Both the position numbers and the translations under genes were made by a program. Of a stretch of 64,000 bases of DNA, positions 25,234 through 34,610 are shown piece by piece; the first letter of the stretch is position 1, and every line of letters starts with the position of its first letter. This DNA is from Dyadobacter jiangsuensis (GTDB lineage Bacteria; Bacteroidota; Bacteroidia; Cytophagales; Spirosomataceae): contig NZ_PYAS01000005.1 of assembly GCF_003014695.1 (NCBI RefSeq), forward strand, positions 186,001-250,000, read 5' to 3'. The notes below the pieces were generated by a model. The model did not search any database. It saw nothing but the letters and a program-made list of their open reading frames with translations, and was not told the origin of the DNA.

Positions 25234-26109
25234 TTAAATCGGGATCACGTCCACTTCTACTGAAAGCGTGTGTTTTCCGTAGCTGAAAATAATGCCTTTC
25301 AACGGCGGCACATCGCTGTAATCGCGGCCCCAGGCCGTGACGATATGGCGCTCACCGGGCACTACATTATTGGTCGGGTCGAAATCGCACCAGCCGTAAT
25401 CGGGGATAAAAACCGAGATCCAGGCATGCGAAGCGTCGGAGCCCTGCAACTTGGGTTTTCCCGGCGGCGGAAGCGTTTCGAGGTACCCGCTCACGTACCG
25501 TGCCGCGAAACCAAAACTGCGGATACAGGCAATGGCGAGGTGCGAAAAATCCTGACAAACGCCTTTTTTAGCAGCCAGTACCTCCTTAATGGGCGTATTC
25601 ACCGTCGTAAAATCGGGCATGAACTTGAATTCGGTGAAAATCTTCCGGCAAAGTTTCGCAACGCATTCATACAAAGGCACTTTATCATCAAAGCAATCAC
25701 TGGCAAACGCCTTGATTTCCGCATCCCATTTCACCAGCGGGCTGGGTAATGTGTATTCCAAAACGGAAATCTTCGTCGCGCGGTCGCCCGTGAGCCGCTC
25801 CCTGGCCTCCCCACTCGTTACCGACGAGGGAATGAACAACGAGCCCGTACGCTCTTTCAAACGTTCGACGATCGCCGTCGTGAGCACCGTAAGCGTTTTG
25901 TGCGGCGAATGCAGAGAGAAATAATGGGTGGTATTACCATAAAAATCAACACGCTCGCTGATTTGTGCCGGTTCAGGAGTGATTTTAATGCTGAAATCCT
26001 GACAAAGCTGGTCGGGTAGCGTGCGTGGAGTGAGGCACACGAGGCTGTGGTAGTTATTCACGGCCTCGGCGTATTTGTATTCTGTTTTATGGATCAGCTT
26101 ATACTTCAT
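25234..26109 (-). CDS. Transglutaminase-like cysteine peptidase family protein
   Basis: A 291-residue protein with an N-terminal beta domain (Bact_transglu_N, about 1-120, HKTEYKYAEAVNNYHSLVCLTPRT) and a transglutaminase-like core. The catalytic triad is visible: Cys185 in KKGVCQDFSHLAI, His228 in DASHAWISVF and Asp244 in WCDFDPTNN. In bacteria such enzymes usually hydrolyse or rearrange amide bonds rather than crosslink. There is no signal peptide, so it acts in the cytoplasm. It is the last gene of a three-gene minus-strand operon and overlaps the ATP-grasp gene by 11 bases, which points to tight coupling. Confidence 0.92.
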   Translation of the reverse strand: MKYKLIHKTEYKYAEAVNNYHSLVCLTPRTLPDQLCQDFSIKITPEPAQISERVDFYGNTTHYFSLHSPHKTLTVLTTAIVERLKERTGSLFIPSSVTSGEARERLTGDRATKISVLEYTLPSPLVKWDAEIKAFASDCFDDKVPLYECVAKLCRKIFTEFKFMPDFTTVNTPIKEVLAAKKGVCQDFSHLAIACIRSFGFAARYVSGYLETLPPPGKPKLQGSDASHAWISVFIPDYGWCDFDPTNNVVPGERHIVTAWGRDYSDVPPLKGIIFSYGKHTLSVEVDVIPI

Positions 26110-28651
26110 CCGTATCGTAGTCCATCGGTTCGAAAGAGTGGTGTATCAAAGTATGGCTGAAATACTGGTTGGTAAGATAAATGGATACCGAGCTAACCAG
26201 CCGTGCTACTTCCGCCAGCAGGCTGAAAAGCTCCTCCCGCTCGTCGTCCGCATTGCATTTACATAAATCCTGGATATTCGAGAGCTTGATCAGCGTCGAA
26301 GCCTTCAAAGCGAGCTTTTCGGCCTCATTCAGTCTTTCTCCGTGTGCAGTAGCCGGCAGTTCCGCCAGGTTTTTACCCAGCTCATCGAGCATGTAGGTTA
26401 GTGAATAAGGCAACCGCGGTTCCAGCAAAATCATATCCAGCATCGCCTCCACACTCAAATGCGACTTATAGATCTGCCGGTAATTCACCAGCATATGATG
26501 GTTGATCAAGGTGGCTTCGATCAGCTCATTCTCCACAGCAGCCGTACGCACCACGCCAAAATTCGACTGAATCACGCTGATTCTGGACAATATCCTTTCA
26601 ATCAGTTTCCCGGTTTCCAGCAGCAGATAGCTGTTATCCCGCGGCATACTCTCCGCGATCACGCCCAGGAACGTAAACATGTTGTTGAACAGCCCATCGA
26701 GCGTCCGCTGGATGTTGGTACTGTTCATGTGCGACGCATTCCGGATCTCGTGGTAGCCATTATCGATCAGGTCCACAATGCGCCAGATTTCCAGCTCCCA
26801 CTGGTTCCTAACCGCACCGACAGCATTCAGAAACGAGCCGATGTTCGAAGCGATCGTCCCGGCGCGACAATTGTCGGAAATCAATGCGATGATTTCCTTG
26901 TATGGATCATTCAGCTTTTCATCCCCATCCAAAAAGCCGGGATAAGTGGATGAAACGTGTGTCAGCGACTGTAAAAGCACCTTAATATGCTCCTGCTTCG
27001 CCGATCCACCGAAGTTGCGATCGAGGTTGAGCACATTGATGGTGATGTTCATAAACTTGATCACGGCCATCGTTCGCTCGCAGTATCGCCCAACCCAAAA
27101 AAGGTTTTCGGCACTCCGGCTCGGCAGCGACACGTGCTTGTTCACCGCAGCAGGCGTATTCAGGACAATCCTTTCCTGCGGTTCATCGGATTTATCGGAA
27201 ACGATCCACGTATCCTTCGAAAAACCTCCCTGCTGATTGGAAATCACAAACCGGTCTTTCACCGCCGAGCTGCGCGTAAGTCCGCCCTGCATCACATGAT
27301 AACCATTTTCATCAGCTACCATAAATGCCCGCAACGCTGCATACCGGGGCTCTATCACGCCATCGATCAATGAAGGGGTTGTGGAAAGGCTTACCTCCTG
27401 CTGCGCGATAAAGTCATGCGGCCGCTGGATAATCATCGCTTTCAACTTCTCCTTTTCCTCCTTGCTCTGGGTCCGGCCATAGATCGAGGCGAATTTGGAT
27501 TTGCGATTCGCCTTTTTGATGATCAGCTCGTCGATATTATCGAGCACGTAACTCAGTTCCTTCTGATGCCCGCACCACCAGGTAGCCACATTAGGCATAA
27601 TCAGCTTTTCCCCCAGGAAATACTGACATATATTTTCCATGAATGCGAGAAATGCATGATTTTCCAGCACGCTCGATCCCGGCGGGTTCATCACCTGCAC
27701 ATTACCGAGCCGGATTGCCTGCAAAAGCCCCGGCACGCCCAGGCGGGAATCTTCGCGTAATTCAAGTGGATCGCACCAGTCGTCGTCGACGCGGCGGACG
27801 ATCACATCCACTTTTTGCAGCCCGTCAATGGATTTCAGCCACACGCTCCCGTTACGCACGAGCAGGTCGTCTCCCTGCGCGAGCGTGTAACCCAGGTACG
27901 AAGCCAGGTAAGCATGCTCGAAATAGGCCTCATTGCCCGGTCCGGGGGTAAGGTAAACAATATTCGGGGCGTCTCGGGTTTTGTCCGACAGCCTGAGAAC
28001 TGTGTTTTGGATACTGTTAAAAAAAGGCGAGAGCTTGCTCACATACATGCCGTCGGCCAGCTCGGGCAGCAGCTTGCTCATCACAATGCGGTTTTCGAGC
28101 GTGTAGCCTGAACCCGATGGCGCCTGAGTGCGGCTGTCGAGCACCCACATTTGCCCATCCGGGCCACGTGCCATATCGGCCGCGAACAACGTCAGCTGCC
28201 GCGGGCCGGGGACTTTGATATCAATGCAAGGGCGTAAAAATCCTGTGTTTTCAAAAACGAGCTCCGCCGGAATGACGGCATCTTTGACGAGATTTCTGGG
28301 CCCGTATATGTCCTTCAAAATGAGGTCGAGCAATATCGCCCGCTGCTGCAACCCTTTCGAAATCTTGTCCCATTCGCGGTGCTCAATCAGGAACGGGATC
28401 GGGTCGAGCTGCCAGGGGCGGTTCATGCCGTCGGGACTGCCGTAGACGTTATAGGTCACGCCATTCTCCCGCAGCTTGCTGATAATCTCCTGATTACGGT
28501 TTTGAAGCTCCCCGATGCCCAGTTTTTCCAGTGTGGCAAAGAGCGCCTGCCAGTTCGGCTTCAATTTTCCGTTGGTATCCAGCACCTCGTCGTAAGAAGT
28601 AAGGCCGGCTTGATAGGATTGTAACAGGTTCACGGAAGCCTCGGTAAGCAT
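26099..28651 (-). CDS. Circularly permuted ATP-grasp and alpha-E domain fusion protein
   Basis: An 850-residue two-domain protein (ATG at 28651; an in-frame TTG six bases upstream is possible). Residues about 1-480 form a circularly permuted type-2 ATP-grasp domain: YNVYGSPDGMNRPWQLDPIPFLI, QRAILLDLILKDIYGPR, RQLTLFAADMARGPDGQMWVLDSRTQAPSGSGY and IVYLTPGPGNEAYFEHAYLASYLG are signatures. From about 510 (SRSAENLFWVGRYCERTM) begins the helical alpha-E domain. In many genomes these are separate adjacent genes; here they are fused. ATP-grasp enzymes join a carboxylate to an amine via acyl phosphate, so a peptide-bond or amide ligase role is expected; the substrate is unknown. The neighbours are two transglutaminase-like genes. 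Confidence 0.9.
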   Translation of the reverse strand: MLTEASVNLLQSYQAGLTSYDEVLDTNGKLKPNWQALFATLEKLGIGELQNRNQEIISKLRENGVTYNVYGSPDGMNRPWQLDPIPFLIEHREWDKISKGLQQRAILLDLILKDIYGPRNLVKDAVIPAELVFENTGFLRPCIDIKVPGPRQLTLFAADMARGPDGQMWVLDSRTQAPSGSGYTLENRIVMSKLLPELADGMYVSKLSPFFNSIQNTVLRLSDKTRDAPNIVYLTPGPGNEAYFEHAYLASYLGYTLAQGDDLLVRNGSVWLKSIDGLQKVDVIVRRVDDDWCDPLELREDSRLGVPGLLQAIRLGNVQVMNPPGSSVLENHAFLAFMENICQYFLGEKLIMPNVATWWCGHQKELSYVLDNIDELIIKKANRKSKFASIYGRTQSKEEKEKLKAMIIQRPHDFIAQQEVSLSTTPSLIDGVIEPRYAALRAFMVADENGYHVMQGGLTRSSAVKDRFVISNQQGGFSKDTWIVSDKSDEPQERIVLNTPAAVNKHVSLPSRSAENLFWVGRYCERTMAVIKFMNITINVLNLDRNFGGSAKQEHIKVLLQSLTHVSSTYPGFLDGDEKLNDPYKEIIALISDNCRAGTIASNIGSFLNAVGAVRNQWELEIWRIVDLIDNGYHEIRNASHMNSTNIQRTLDGLFNNMFTFLGVIAESMPRDNSYLLLETGKLIERILSRISVIQSNFGVVRTAAVENELIEATLINHHMLVNYRQIYKSHLSVEAMLDMILLEPRLPYSLTYMLDELGKNLAELPATAHGERLNEAEKLALKASTLIKLSNIQDLCKCNADDEREELFSLLAEVARLVSSVSIYLTNQYFSHTLIHHSFEPMDYDTDEV

Positions 28652-28678
28652 ATTCAAAATCAGGGTTATACTGCAAAT

Positions 28679-31600
28679 CTATCGCGATTTCCAGAATTTG
28701 CGTAAATCCAGTGTATTGGGATACTCCGGATTGATCAGTTCGATCGGGGTGTCGCCGCGCATTTCCTTTTTCGTTTCGGCTACAAACCGGGAAACGCCCG
28801 AGGATGTCTTCTCCACAACCGGCACCTCGCGGGTAGCCGACGGCGTATGCCCAAATCCCTGGAACAAGCTGATTTTGCGTGATTCGGCCTCGAAAGCATT
28901 GACCGGATAAGTATCAAAACTGCGCCCGCCGGGGTGCGAAACGAAATAGGTACAGCCGCCCAATATACGGTTATTCCAGGTATCCACAATATCGAAAACC
29001 AGTGGTGCATCAGCCCCGATCGTCGGGTGTAATGCCGATGGCGGGTTCCAGGCCTTATACCGGATTCCCGAAACATATTCGCCCTTAATTCCCGCGCTCC
29101 GGAGCGGCACACGGCATCCATTGCAGACCAAAATATGCCTTCCTTCCACAAAACCGCTCACTTTTACCTGCAACCTTTCGAGCGAGGAATCCACAAACCG
29201 CGCGGTGCCGGCATTCGACAATTCCTCTCCCAAAACATGCCACGGCTCGATGCCCAGGCGCAATTCCAGCTGTATATTGTCGACCGTGATGCCGCCATAG
29301 TGCGGGAAACGGAATTCGAAGAATGGATCAAACCACGAAATATCGAAATTGTAGCCCGCCGCTTTGAGGTCGTTCACCACATCCACCATGTCCAGGTAAG
29401 CGAAATGCGGTAGCAGGAAGCGGTCGTGGAGCTCGGTGCCCCAGCGGATCAGTTTATGTTTATAAGGTTCCTTCCAAAACTTCGCAATGAGCGCGCGTAT
29501 AAGCAGCGTCTGCACGAGGTTCATGTGCTTGTGCGGAGGCATATCGAATGCGCGGAACTCTAAAATACCCAGCCGTCCGCTCGACGAGTCGGGCGAATAC
29601 AGCTTATCCATGCAAAACTCCGACCGGTGCGTATTACCGGTGATGTCCACCAACAAATTCCTGAAAATGCGGTCGACCATCCAGAATGGCACTTCGCCGT
29701 GTTCGGGAATCTGGTCAAATGCGATTTCCACTTCGTAAAGCCGCTCGTCGCGGCCTTCGTCGATGCGTGGCGCCTGGCTGGTAGGGCCTATAAATGGTCC
29801 TGCGAAAAGGTAACTCAACGCCGGGTGATGCTGCCAGTAGGTCAGCAAACTACGCAGCAGATCGGGACGGCGCAATATCGGACTGTCGACCGGCTTGGCC
29901 CCGCCAATGGTCACATGGTTACCACCACCCGTGCCGGTATGCCGGCCATCCACCATGAATTTATCCGTGCCTAACCGCGAGAAGAATGCCTCTTCATACA
30001 ATGCACTGATGTTATCGACCAGCTCCTGCCAGTTTTTCGCCGGATGAATATTTACCTCGATTACGCCGGGGTCCGGTGTAACGATCAGTTTCTGCACACG
30101 GTAATCCGATGGTGCCGGGTAGCCTTCAATGCGCACCGGCATTTTTAGTTTCTCCGCAGTGGCTTCAATGGACGCCATCAGGTCGAGGTAATGTTCCAGG
30201 TAATCCGTCGGCGGCAGGAAAATGTAGATAATGCCGTCGCGCTCCTCGACGCAAATCGCCGTTTTGATCACCGGCACGTCAAAAAGAAGGTTATTCTGGG
30301 TTTCTTCTTCTTTGTTTTTCTTTGAATCTTGTTCCTCGTCAACCGGCTGTACATTCAATGGCAACTCATAAGCGGGCGCTACCGAGCCGTACCGTGCCTG
30401 CACAATAGGCTGGTAATCTGCCAACGCAGGCAAATCTTCAAACGGGCTGCGCTCCACAGGCTGTTCACGGCGTTCTTTGGCAATCTCCGGCAGCGAATTC
30501 AACGGCAGCCTGTAACCCATTGCCGAATTACCGGGAATCAGGAAGCAGTTGCCGCGCCGGAACTGCCAGGCCGTGCTAGTCCAATGCACCCCGTCCCACC
30601 TGACAGGTATCACGAACCCCGCAGGGTTATTCAGGCCCTTTTCGAGCAACTTGGCCAGCGTCCGGCGTTCTACCGAATCCTTCAAATTCACTTTCAAAGG
30701 ATCCACATTGACAGGCAGTTTGCCCTCTTCCATTGCCCAGTAAACAGGATCTTCGTAAGCCGGCGTAATGTTGTTGGTATCGAGGCCGAGGTATTTGGTT
30801 AATTCATTGGTAAAAACCTCAGCATCCCCGAAAGCATATTTTGTTTGACCCTCTTTCGCCACAAGGTCATCGTTTTTCCACATCGGAACGCCGTCATTCC
30901 GCCAGTACAAGGCATATTGCCAGCGAGGGAACAATTCACCCGGGTACCACTTGCCTTGCCCGAAATGCAGCAGTCCGCCGTGCGCAAACCGGTTTTTAAG
31001 CCTCAATGAAAGATCATATGCCAATTGCCGCTTCAACGGCCCATCCGCCGCCGTGTTCCATTCGGCCGATTCGTAATCATCTATGGAAATAAAGGTAGGC
31101 TCACCACCCATGGTAAGGCGGACGTCGTTTTCCTGCAAATCCTTTTCCACATCGTAGCCCACTTGCATTACCTGGGCCCATTGTTCTTCCGAATAGGGCT
31201 TGGTCACCCGCGGATCTTCGTGAATGCGAAAAACTTTGTTATCAAATTCAAAAGTCACCTCGGCAACATCCGTAGCCCCCGAAACCGGGGCTGCGCTGGC
31301 GTAATCGGGCGTGCAGCAGAGCGGAATATGCCCTTCACTGGCAAAAAGGCCGGAAGTAGGATCCAGACCGATCCATCCCGCGCCCGGTACATAAGCCTCC
31401 GTCCATGCGTGCAGGTCGGTAAAATCCGCCTCCGGACCCGAAGGCCCGTCGAGCGACTTGATATCGGAAGTGAGTTGCACCAGGTAACCCGACACGAACC
31501 GCGCCGCGATGCCCAGATGCCTCAGGACCTGCACCAGCAGCCACGCCGAATCGCGGCAGGAACCGCTTTGAATTGTAAGCGTCTGCTCGCAGGTTTGCAC

Positions 31601-32098
31601 ACCCGCTTCCATTCGGATATTGTAATTAATGGCCTTGTATAGCTCCTGATTAAGGTATACCAGAAAATCGACCGTCTTAATATCCGGCTGAATATTCAGA
31701 TTCGCAATAAAATCCATCAGAAGCGGACCGGCCTCGCGCGGCTCGAGATAGGGCCCCAGCTCCTTTTCCAGGGTCGCTTCATATTTGAACGGATATTTAT
31801 CCGCATAATCCTCCACAAAAAAGTCAAACGGATTGATCACCTGCATTTTAGCGATCACCTCCACGTCGATGCTCAGCTCGGTCGTCTTTTCCGGGAACAC
31901 AACCCGTGCCTGGTAATTTCCGAACGGGTCCTGCTGCCAATTGATGAAATGGTTTTCAGGCGTAATTTTCAGCGAATAGCCCTCGATCGGCGTACGTGAA
32001 TGCGGCGCGGGGCGCAACCTGAAAATATGCGGTGAAAGTGAAACACTCCGGTCGAACTTATATCTTGTTTTGTGCGAAATAGCAACTTTTATAGCCAT
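28679..32098 (-). CDS. Transglutaminase and putative amidoligase (DUF2126) fusion protein
   Basis: A 1139-residue cytoplasmic protein. The N-terminal third is a transglutaminase-like enzyme with its beta domain, with triad Cys181 (SGSCRDSAW), His230 (DLHAWTEAYVPG) and Asp246 (GLDPTSG). The remainder (about 310-1120) matches DUF2126, annotated as a putative amidoligase of the glutamine-synthetase-like fold: VRLTMGGEPTFISIDDYES, LLHFGQGKWYPGELFPRWQ, GRHTGTGGGNHVTIGGAKPVDSPILRRPDLLRSLLTYWQHHP and LGILEFRAFDMPPHKHMNLVQTLLIRAL are visible. It is the first gene of the operon; the ATP-grasp gene follows 27 bases later. Together the genes encode two ligase-type and two amidase-type domains. Confidence 0.9.
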   Translation of the reverse strand: MAIKVAISHKTRYKFDRSVSLSPHIFRLRPAPHSRTPIEGYSLKITPENHFINWQQDPFGNYQARVVFPEKTTELSIDVEVIAKMQVINPFDFFVEDYADKYPFKYEATLEKELGPYLEPREAGPLLMDFIANLNIQPDIKTVDFLVYLNQELYKAINYNIRMEAGVQTCEQTLTIQSGSCRDSAWLLVQVLRHLGIAARFVSGYLVQLTSDIKSLDGPSGPEADFTDLHAWTEAYVPGAGWIGLDPTSGLFASEGHIPLCCTPDYASAAPVSGATDVAEVTFEFDNKVFRIHEDPRVTKPYSEEQWAQVMQVGYDVEKDLQENDVRLTMGGEPTFISIDDYESAEWNTAADGPLKRQLAYDLSLRLKNRFAHGGLLHFGQGKWYPGELFPRWQYALYWRNDGVPMWKNDDLVAKEGQTKYAFGDAEVFTNELTKYLGLDTNNITPAYEDPVYWAMEEGKLPVNVDPLKVNLKDSVERRTLAKLLEKGLNNPAGFVIPVRWDGVHWTSTAWQFRRGNCFLIPGNSAMGYRLPLNSLPEIAKERREQPVERSPFEDLPALADYQPIVQARYGSVAPAYELPLNVQPVDEEQDSKKNKEEETQNNLLFDVPVIKTAICVEERDGIIYIFLPPTDYLEHYLDLMASIEATAEKLKMPVRIEGYPAPSDYRVQKLIVTPDPGVIEVNIHPAKNWQELVDNISALYEEAFFSRLGTDKFMVDGRHTGTGGGNHVTIGGAKPVDSPILRRPDLLRSLLTYWQHHPALSYLFAGPFIGPTSQAPRIDEGRDERLYEVEIAFDQIPEHGEVPFWMVDRIFRNLLVDITGNTHRSEFCMDKLYSPDSSSGRLGILEFRAFDMPPHKHMNLVQTLLIRALIAKFWKEPYKHKLIRWGTELHDRFLLPHFAYLDMVDVVNDLKAAGYNFDISWFDPFFEFRFPHYGGITVDNIQLELRLGIEPWHVLGEELSNAGTARFVDSSLERLQVKVSGFVEGRHILVCNGCRVPLRSAGIKGEYVSGIRYKAWNPPSALHPTIGADAPLVFDIVDTWNNRILGGCTYFVSHPGGRSFDTYPVNAFEAESRKISLFQGFGHTPSATREVPVVEKTSSGVSRFVAETKKEMRGDTPIELINPEYPNTLDLRKFWKSR

Positions 32099-32321
32099 AA
32101 TAGGAGTATTACAATAAAATTAGATAATTTGGCAAGAGGGAAAATACATTACCCTAAACAAATGCTTTGTCCGTATTTTTCAAAATATAAGACTACAACA
32201 AATACTGATTACAGAATTTTCTTCAAAGGCATTTGCCATACCCTGCAACACAGGACTGATAATTCCTTAAAAGTTACGACATTCGCCAAAATCCTTACGA
32301 TACCATTAGTTTAGTCCAAAA

Positions 32322-33125
32322 ATGAAAATTGCTATCATCGGCTGCGGCAACATGGGCATGGCCTTCGCCCGCGCCTTCCTGAAATTTGACCTCGTTAAAA
32401 ACCAGGACTTCTTACTGGTTGAAAAAAGCACCGACCGCATGGACAGCCTCACGAGCTTCCAGCCGGGCGTGATCACGGGCATAATCGGCCCGCAGATCAG
32501 CGAATACGACCTGATCATCCTTTCAGTGAAGCCGCAGGATTTTCTTTCGGTAGCCGGTGCGCTCAAAGAAGTGATCAAGCCCAGCCAGGTAGTGTTGTCG
32601 ATCATGGCCGGCGTCACGATCGAAGGCATTCAGAATGCATTGGACCACAAACCGGTGATCCGCGCGATGCCGAACACGCCCGCAATGCTTGGAATGGGGA
32701 TCACCGCCTATTCGGCATCACCCGAAGTAGATATTCATCAATTGCGTAAAATAGAAAACCTCATCAATGCAACCGGCCGGTCGGTATTCCTCGAAGACGA
32801 GGAGCAACTGAACGCCGTGACGGCATTGAGCGGAAGCGGTCCGGCTTACTTTTTTTACGTCGTAAAAGCGATGATCGAAGCCGGCAAGCAAATGGGCTTC
32901 GAAGAAAACGTGGCCGCATTGCTCGTGAAACAAACCATGCTGGGCTCCTATCACCTGATCAACACCGCCGATAAGTCGCTCGACGACCTGATCAAGGCGG
33001 TGGCTTCCAAGGGCGGCACCACCGAGGCTGCATTGCGCCAGTTTGAAGCCGGAGAACTTGATAAGACACTTGAAAAAGGCATTTTCGCGGCGCAGGTGCG
33101 GTCGGCGGAATTGTCGAAAGGATAA
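32322..33125 (+). CDS. proC: Pyrroline-5-carboxylate reductase
   Basis: ProC reduces pyrroline-5-carboxylate to proline with NAD(P)H, the last step of proline synthesis. The 267-residue protein has the Rossmann loop IAIIGCGNMGMAFARAFLK (3-21), the VIRAMPNTPAMLGMGITAYSAS segment (about 112-133), and the C-terminal signature TALSGSGPAYFFYVVKAMIEAGKQMG (about 167-192) with LLVKQTMLGSYHLI and KGGTTEAALRQFE. It stands alone; proA and proB are not in the window. A GC-rich hairpin follows the stop. Confidence 0.97.
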   Translation: MKIAIIGCGNMGMAFARAFLKFDLVKNQDFLLVEKSTDRMDSLTSFQPGVITGIIGPQISEYDLIILSVKPQDFLSVAGALKEVIKPSQVVLSIMAGVTIEGIQNALDHKPVIRAMPNTPAMLGMGITAYSASPEVDIHQLRKIENLINATGRSVFLEDEEQLNAVTALSGSGPAYFFYVVKAMIEAGKQMGFEENVAALLVKQTMLGSYHLINTADKSLDDLIKAVASKGGTTEAALRQFEAGELDKTLEKGIFAAQVRSAELSKG

Positions 33126-33132
33126 AAAGCCT

Positions 33133-33164
33133 CGCGCGGGCGCGCACAATCGTGCTCCCGCGCG
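33133..33164. repeat. GC-rich two-tier palindrome after proC
   Basis: CGCGCGGG (33133-33140) pairs with CCCGCGCG (33157-33164), and inside it GCAC (33144-33147) pairs with GTGC (33152-33155) around AATC. No U-tract follows, so a normal terminator is unlikely; it resembles a REP-like element. Confidence 0.65.
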
Positions 33165-33197
33165 GGCGACACTTCATAATCATCAAACTTTGAAAAT

Positions 33198-34109
33198 ATG
33201 GGAACGTCAGCCAGCAAACTCGCTACTCTCGATATCGTTCTGAATGGATTAATGCGCCGCTACAAAGAGCGTGTGCCCGACGTAGGCATTATCCTCGACG
33301 CGATGGTGAGCGACGGCATTGTCGACAGCGCGGATACCATCGAAAACGACCATATCGCATTCCGTACGATGGGTGTACCTCAGCTTGGTGTGCAGTCGTT
33401 CGAGAAAATTTTCCTGCATTACGGCTACGAAAAACGCGACCATTATTTTTTCGAAGGTAAAAAGCTCGACGCCTGGTGGTACGCCCCACCCCGCGAAACC
33501 GATCCGCGCATTTTCGTGAGCGAGCTCCGCGTTGGCGACCTGTCGGAGGAGAGCCAGCGCATTATCCGCAGCTACACCGACGAAGTTGCCACGGATCCCG
33601 TCGATTCCCTCGACCTCGACAATGGCGAAGCCGTAGACGCATTCCTGCACCAGCCGCTATGGCGCACACCGACGGTTTCCGACTACCAATCGCTGCTCAA
33701 AGAAAGTGAATACGCCGCCTGGGTGATCTACAACCGCTATTACCTCAACCATTTTACGATCAGCGTCCATAACTTACCCGAAGGCTTCAATACCGTTGCC
33801 CAATTCAATGAGTTTTTGGAAAAACACGGCATTAAGCTGAATACTTCTGGCGGTAAAATTAAAGTAAGCCCCGATGGCGGGTTATTGCAAAGCGCTACAG
33901 TGGCCGAAATGCTGAATGCAGAATTTGCCAATGGTGAAAAGCTGCGTATTTCCGGCTCATATGTAGAATTTGCCGAAAGGAAAGTGCTGCCGGAGTTCGC
34001 CGATCTGCCAGCGGGTGAAATCAAAAGAAAACACCGCCGGGATGGCTTTGAGGCAGGTAATGCGGATAAAATTTTTGAGAGTACTTATACTACGCAGACG
34101 GGGCGTTAG
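33198..34109 (+). CDS. DUF1338 family protein (2-oxoadipate dioxygenase/decarboxylase-like)
   Basis: A 303-residue DUF1338 protein. The characterised member HglS is an Fe(II) enzyme of lysine catabolism that turns 2-oxoadipate into 2-hydroxyglutarate. Its metal ligands are two His and one Glu. Good candidates here are His52 with the nearby Arg56 (ENDHIAFRTMG), His185 (YYLNHFTISVHN) and Glu257 (GSYVEFAERK). The final segments FADLPAGEIKRKHRRDGFEAGNADKIFEST fit the family's C-terminus. Whether this enzyme uses 2-oxoadipate is inference from the family; no other lysine catabolism genes are nearby. It ends in a four-base overlap with the convergent gene. Confidence 0.88.
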   Translation: MGTSASKLATLDIVLNGLMRRYKERVPDVGIILDAMVSDGIVDSADTIENDHIAFRTMGVPQLGVQSFEKIFLHYGYEKRDHYFFEGKKLDAWWYAPPRETDPRIFVSELRVGDLSEESQRIIRSYTDEVATDPVDSLDLDNGEAVDAFLHQPLWRTPTVSDYQSLLKESEYAAWVIYNRYYLNHFTISVHNLPEGFNTVAQFNEFLEKHGIKLNTSGGKIKVSPDGGLLQSATVAEMLNAEFANGEKLRISGSYVEFAERKVLPEFADLPAGEIKRKHRRDGFEAGNADKIFESTYTTQTGR

Positions 34110-34555
34110 GCCGGAGTTGAGTTTTGGAAAAGGACGTCCGGGCAGAAATCGAGCGGCGCAGGAATGATCTTGCCATCATAATCGACCATTTCTGCTAATC
34201 CATCCCAGTAGATCGTACGCCCGTCGGTTTGAGCCTGCTTGAAAGTATTCCTATCGAGAATTTTCTTGAAAATGCTTCCTTCTTTTTCAGCATATTCTTG
34301 AAGAAAACTGCTGAAATCGACCGATCTGACGATTCCATCAGTCCAGAGTGCCTTGATTACAAACGGCTCGATTGACAATATTTCTTTAACGCGCGGATTT
34401 CTCGACGGCCGTACCCCGTATGTGGCGCGCAGGTATTCGAAAGCCTCACAGTCCCTTCCCTGATTACCATCTTCAATTCCCTCTTTGATCGCACGCCTGG
34501 TTTCAACATCAAGTTTGTCCCAAAAATCTTCTTCTGTGGAATCCTTCTTTTTCAT
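34106..34555 (-). CDS. Antitoxin-like protein with DUF2442 domain
   Basis: A 149-residue protein in two parts. Residues about 1-50 (EEDFWDKLDVETRRAIKEGIEDGNQGRDCEAFEYL) look like the short helical segment of addiction-module antitoxins. Residues about 58-147 (VKEILSIEPFVIKALWTDGIVRSVDFSSFL, then FKKILDRNTFKQAQTDGRTIYWDGLAEMVDYDGKIIPAPLDFCPDVLF) match the DUF2442 fold. DUF2442 proteins are often encoded next to DUF4160 proteins as presumed toxin-antitoxin pairs, but none is present on either side. The family call is moderate and the antitoxin role inferred. Confidence 0.65.
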   Translation of the reverse strand: MKKKDSTEEDFWDKLDVETRRAIKEGIEDGNQGRDCEAFEYLRATYGVRPSRNPRVKEILSIEPFVIKALWTDGIVRSVDFSSFLQEYAEKEGSIFKKILDRNTFKQAQTDGRTIYWDGLAEMVDYDGKIIPAPLDFCPDVLFQNSTPA

Positions 34556-34610
34556 AATTCATCAAATAGTGTGTTAAGACTTGCCTAAACAAGTTTCGCT
34601 ATTCAACTAT

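Noticed and set aside
26117-26140. GGTTCGAA-like sequence resembling a tRNA T-loop
   Set aside because: It lies inside the ATP-grasp gene and no cloverleaf can be built around it. No tRNA was found elsewhere in the intergenic gaps.
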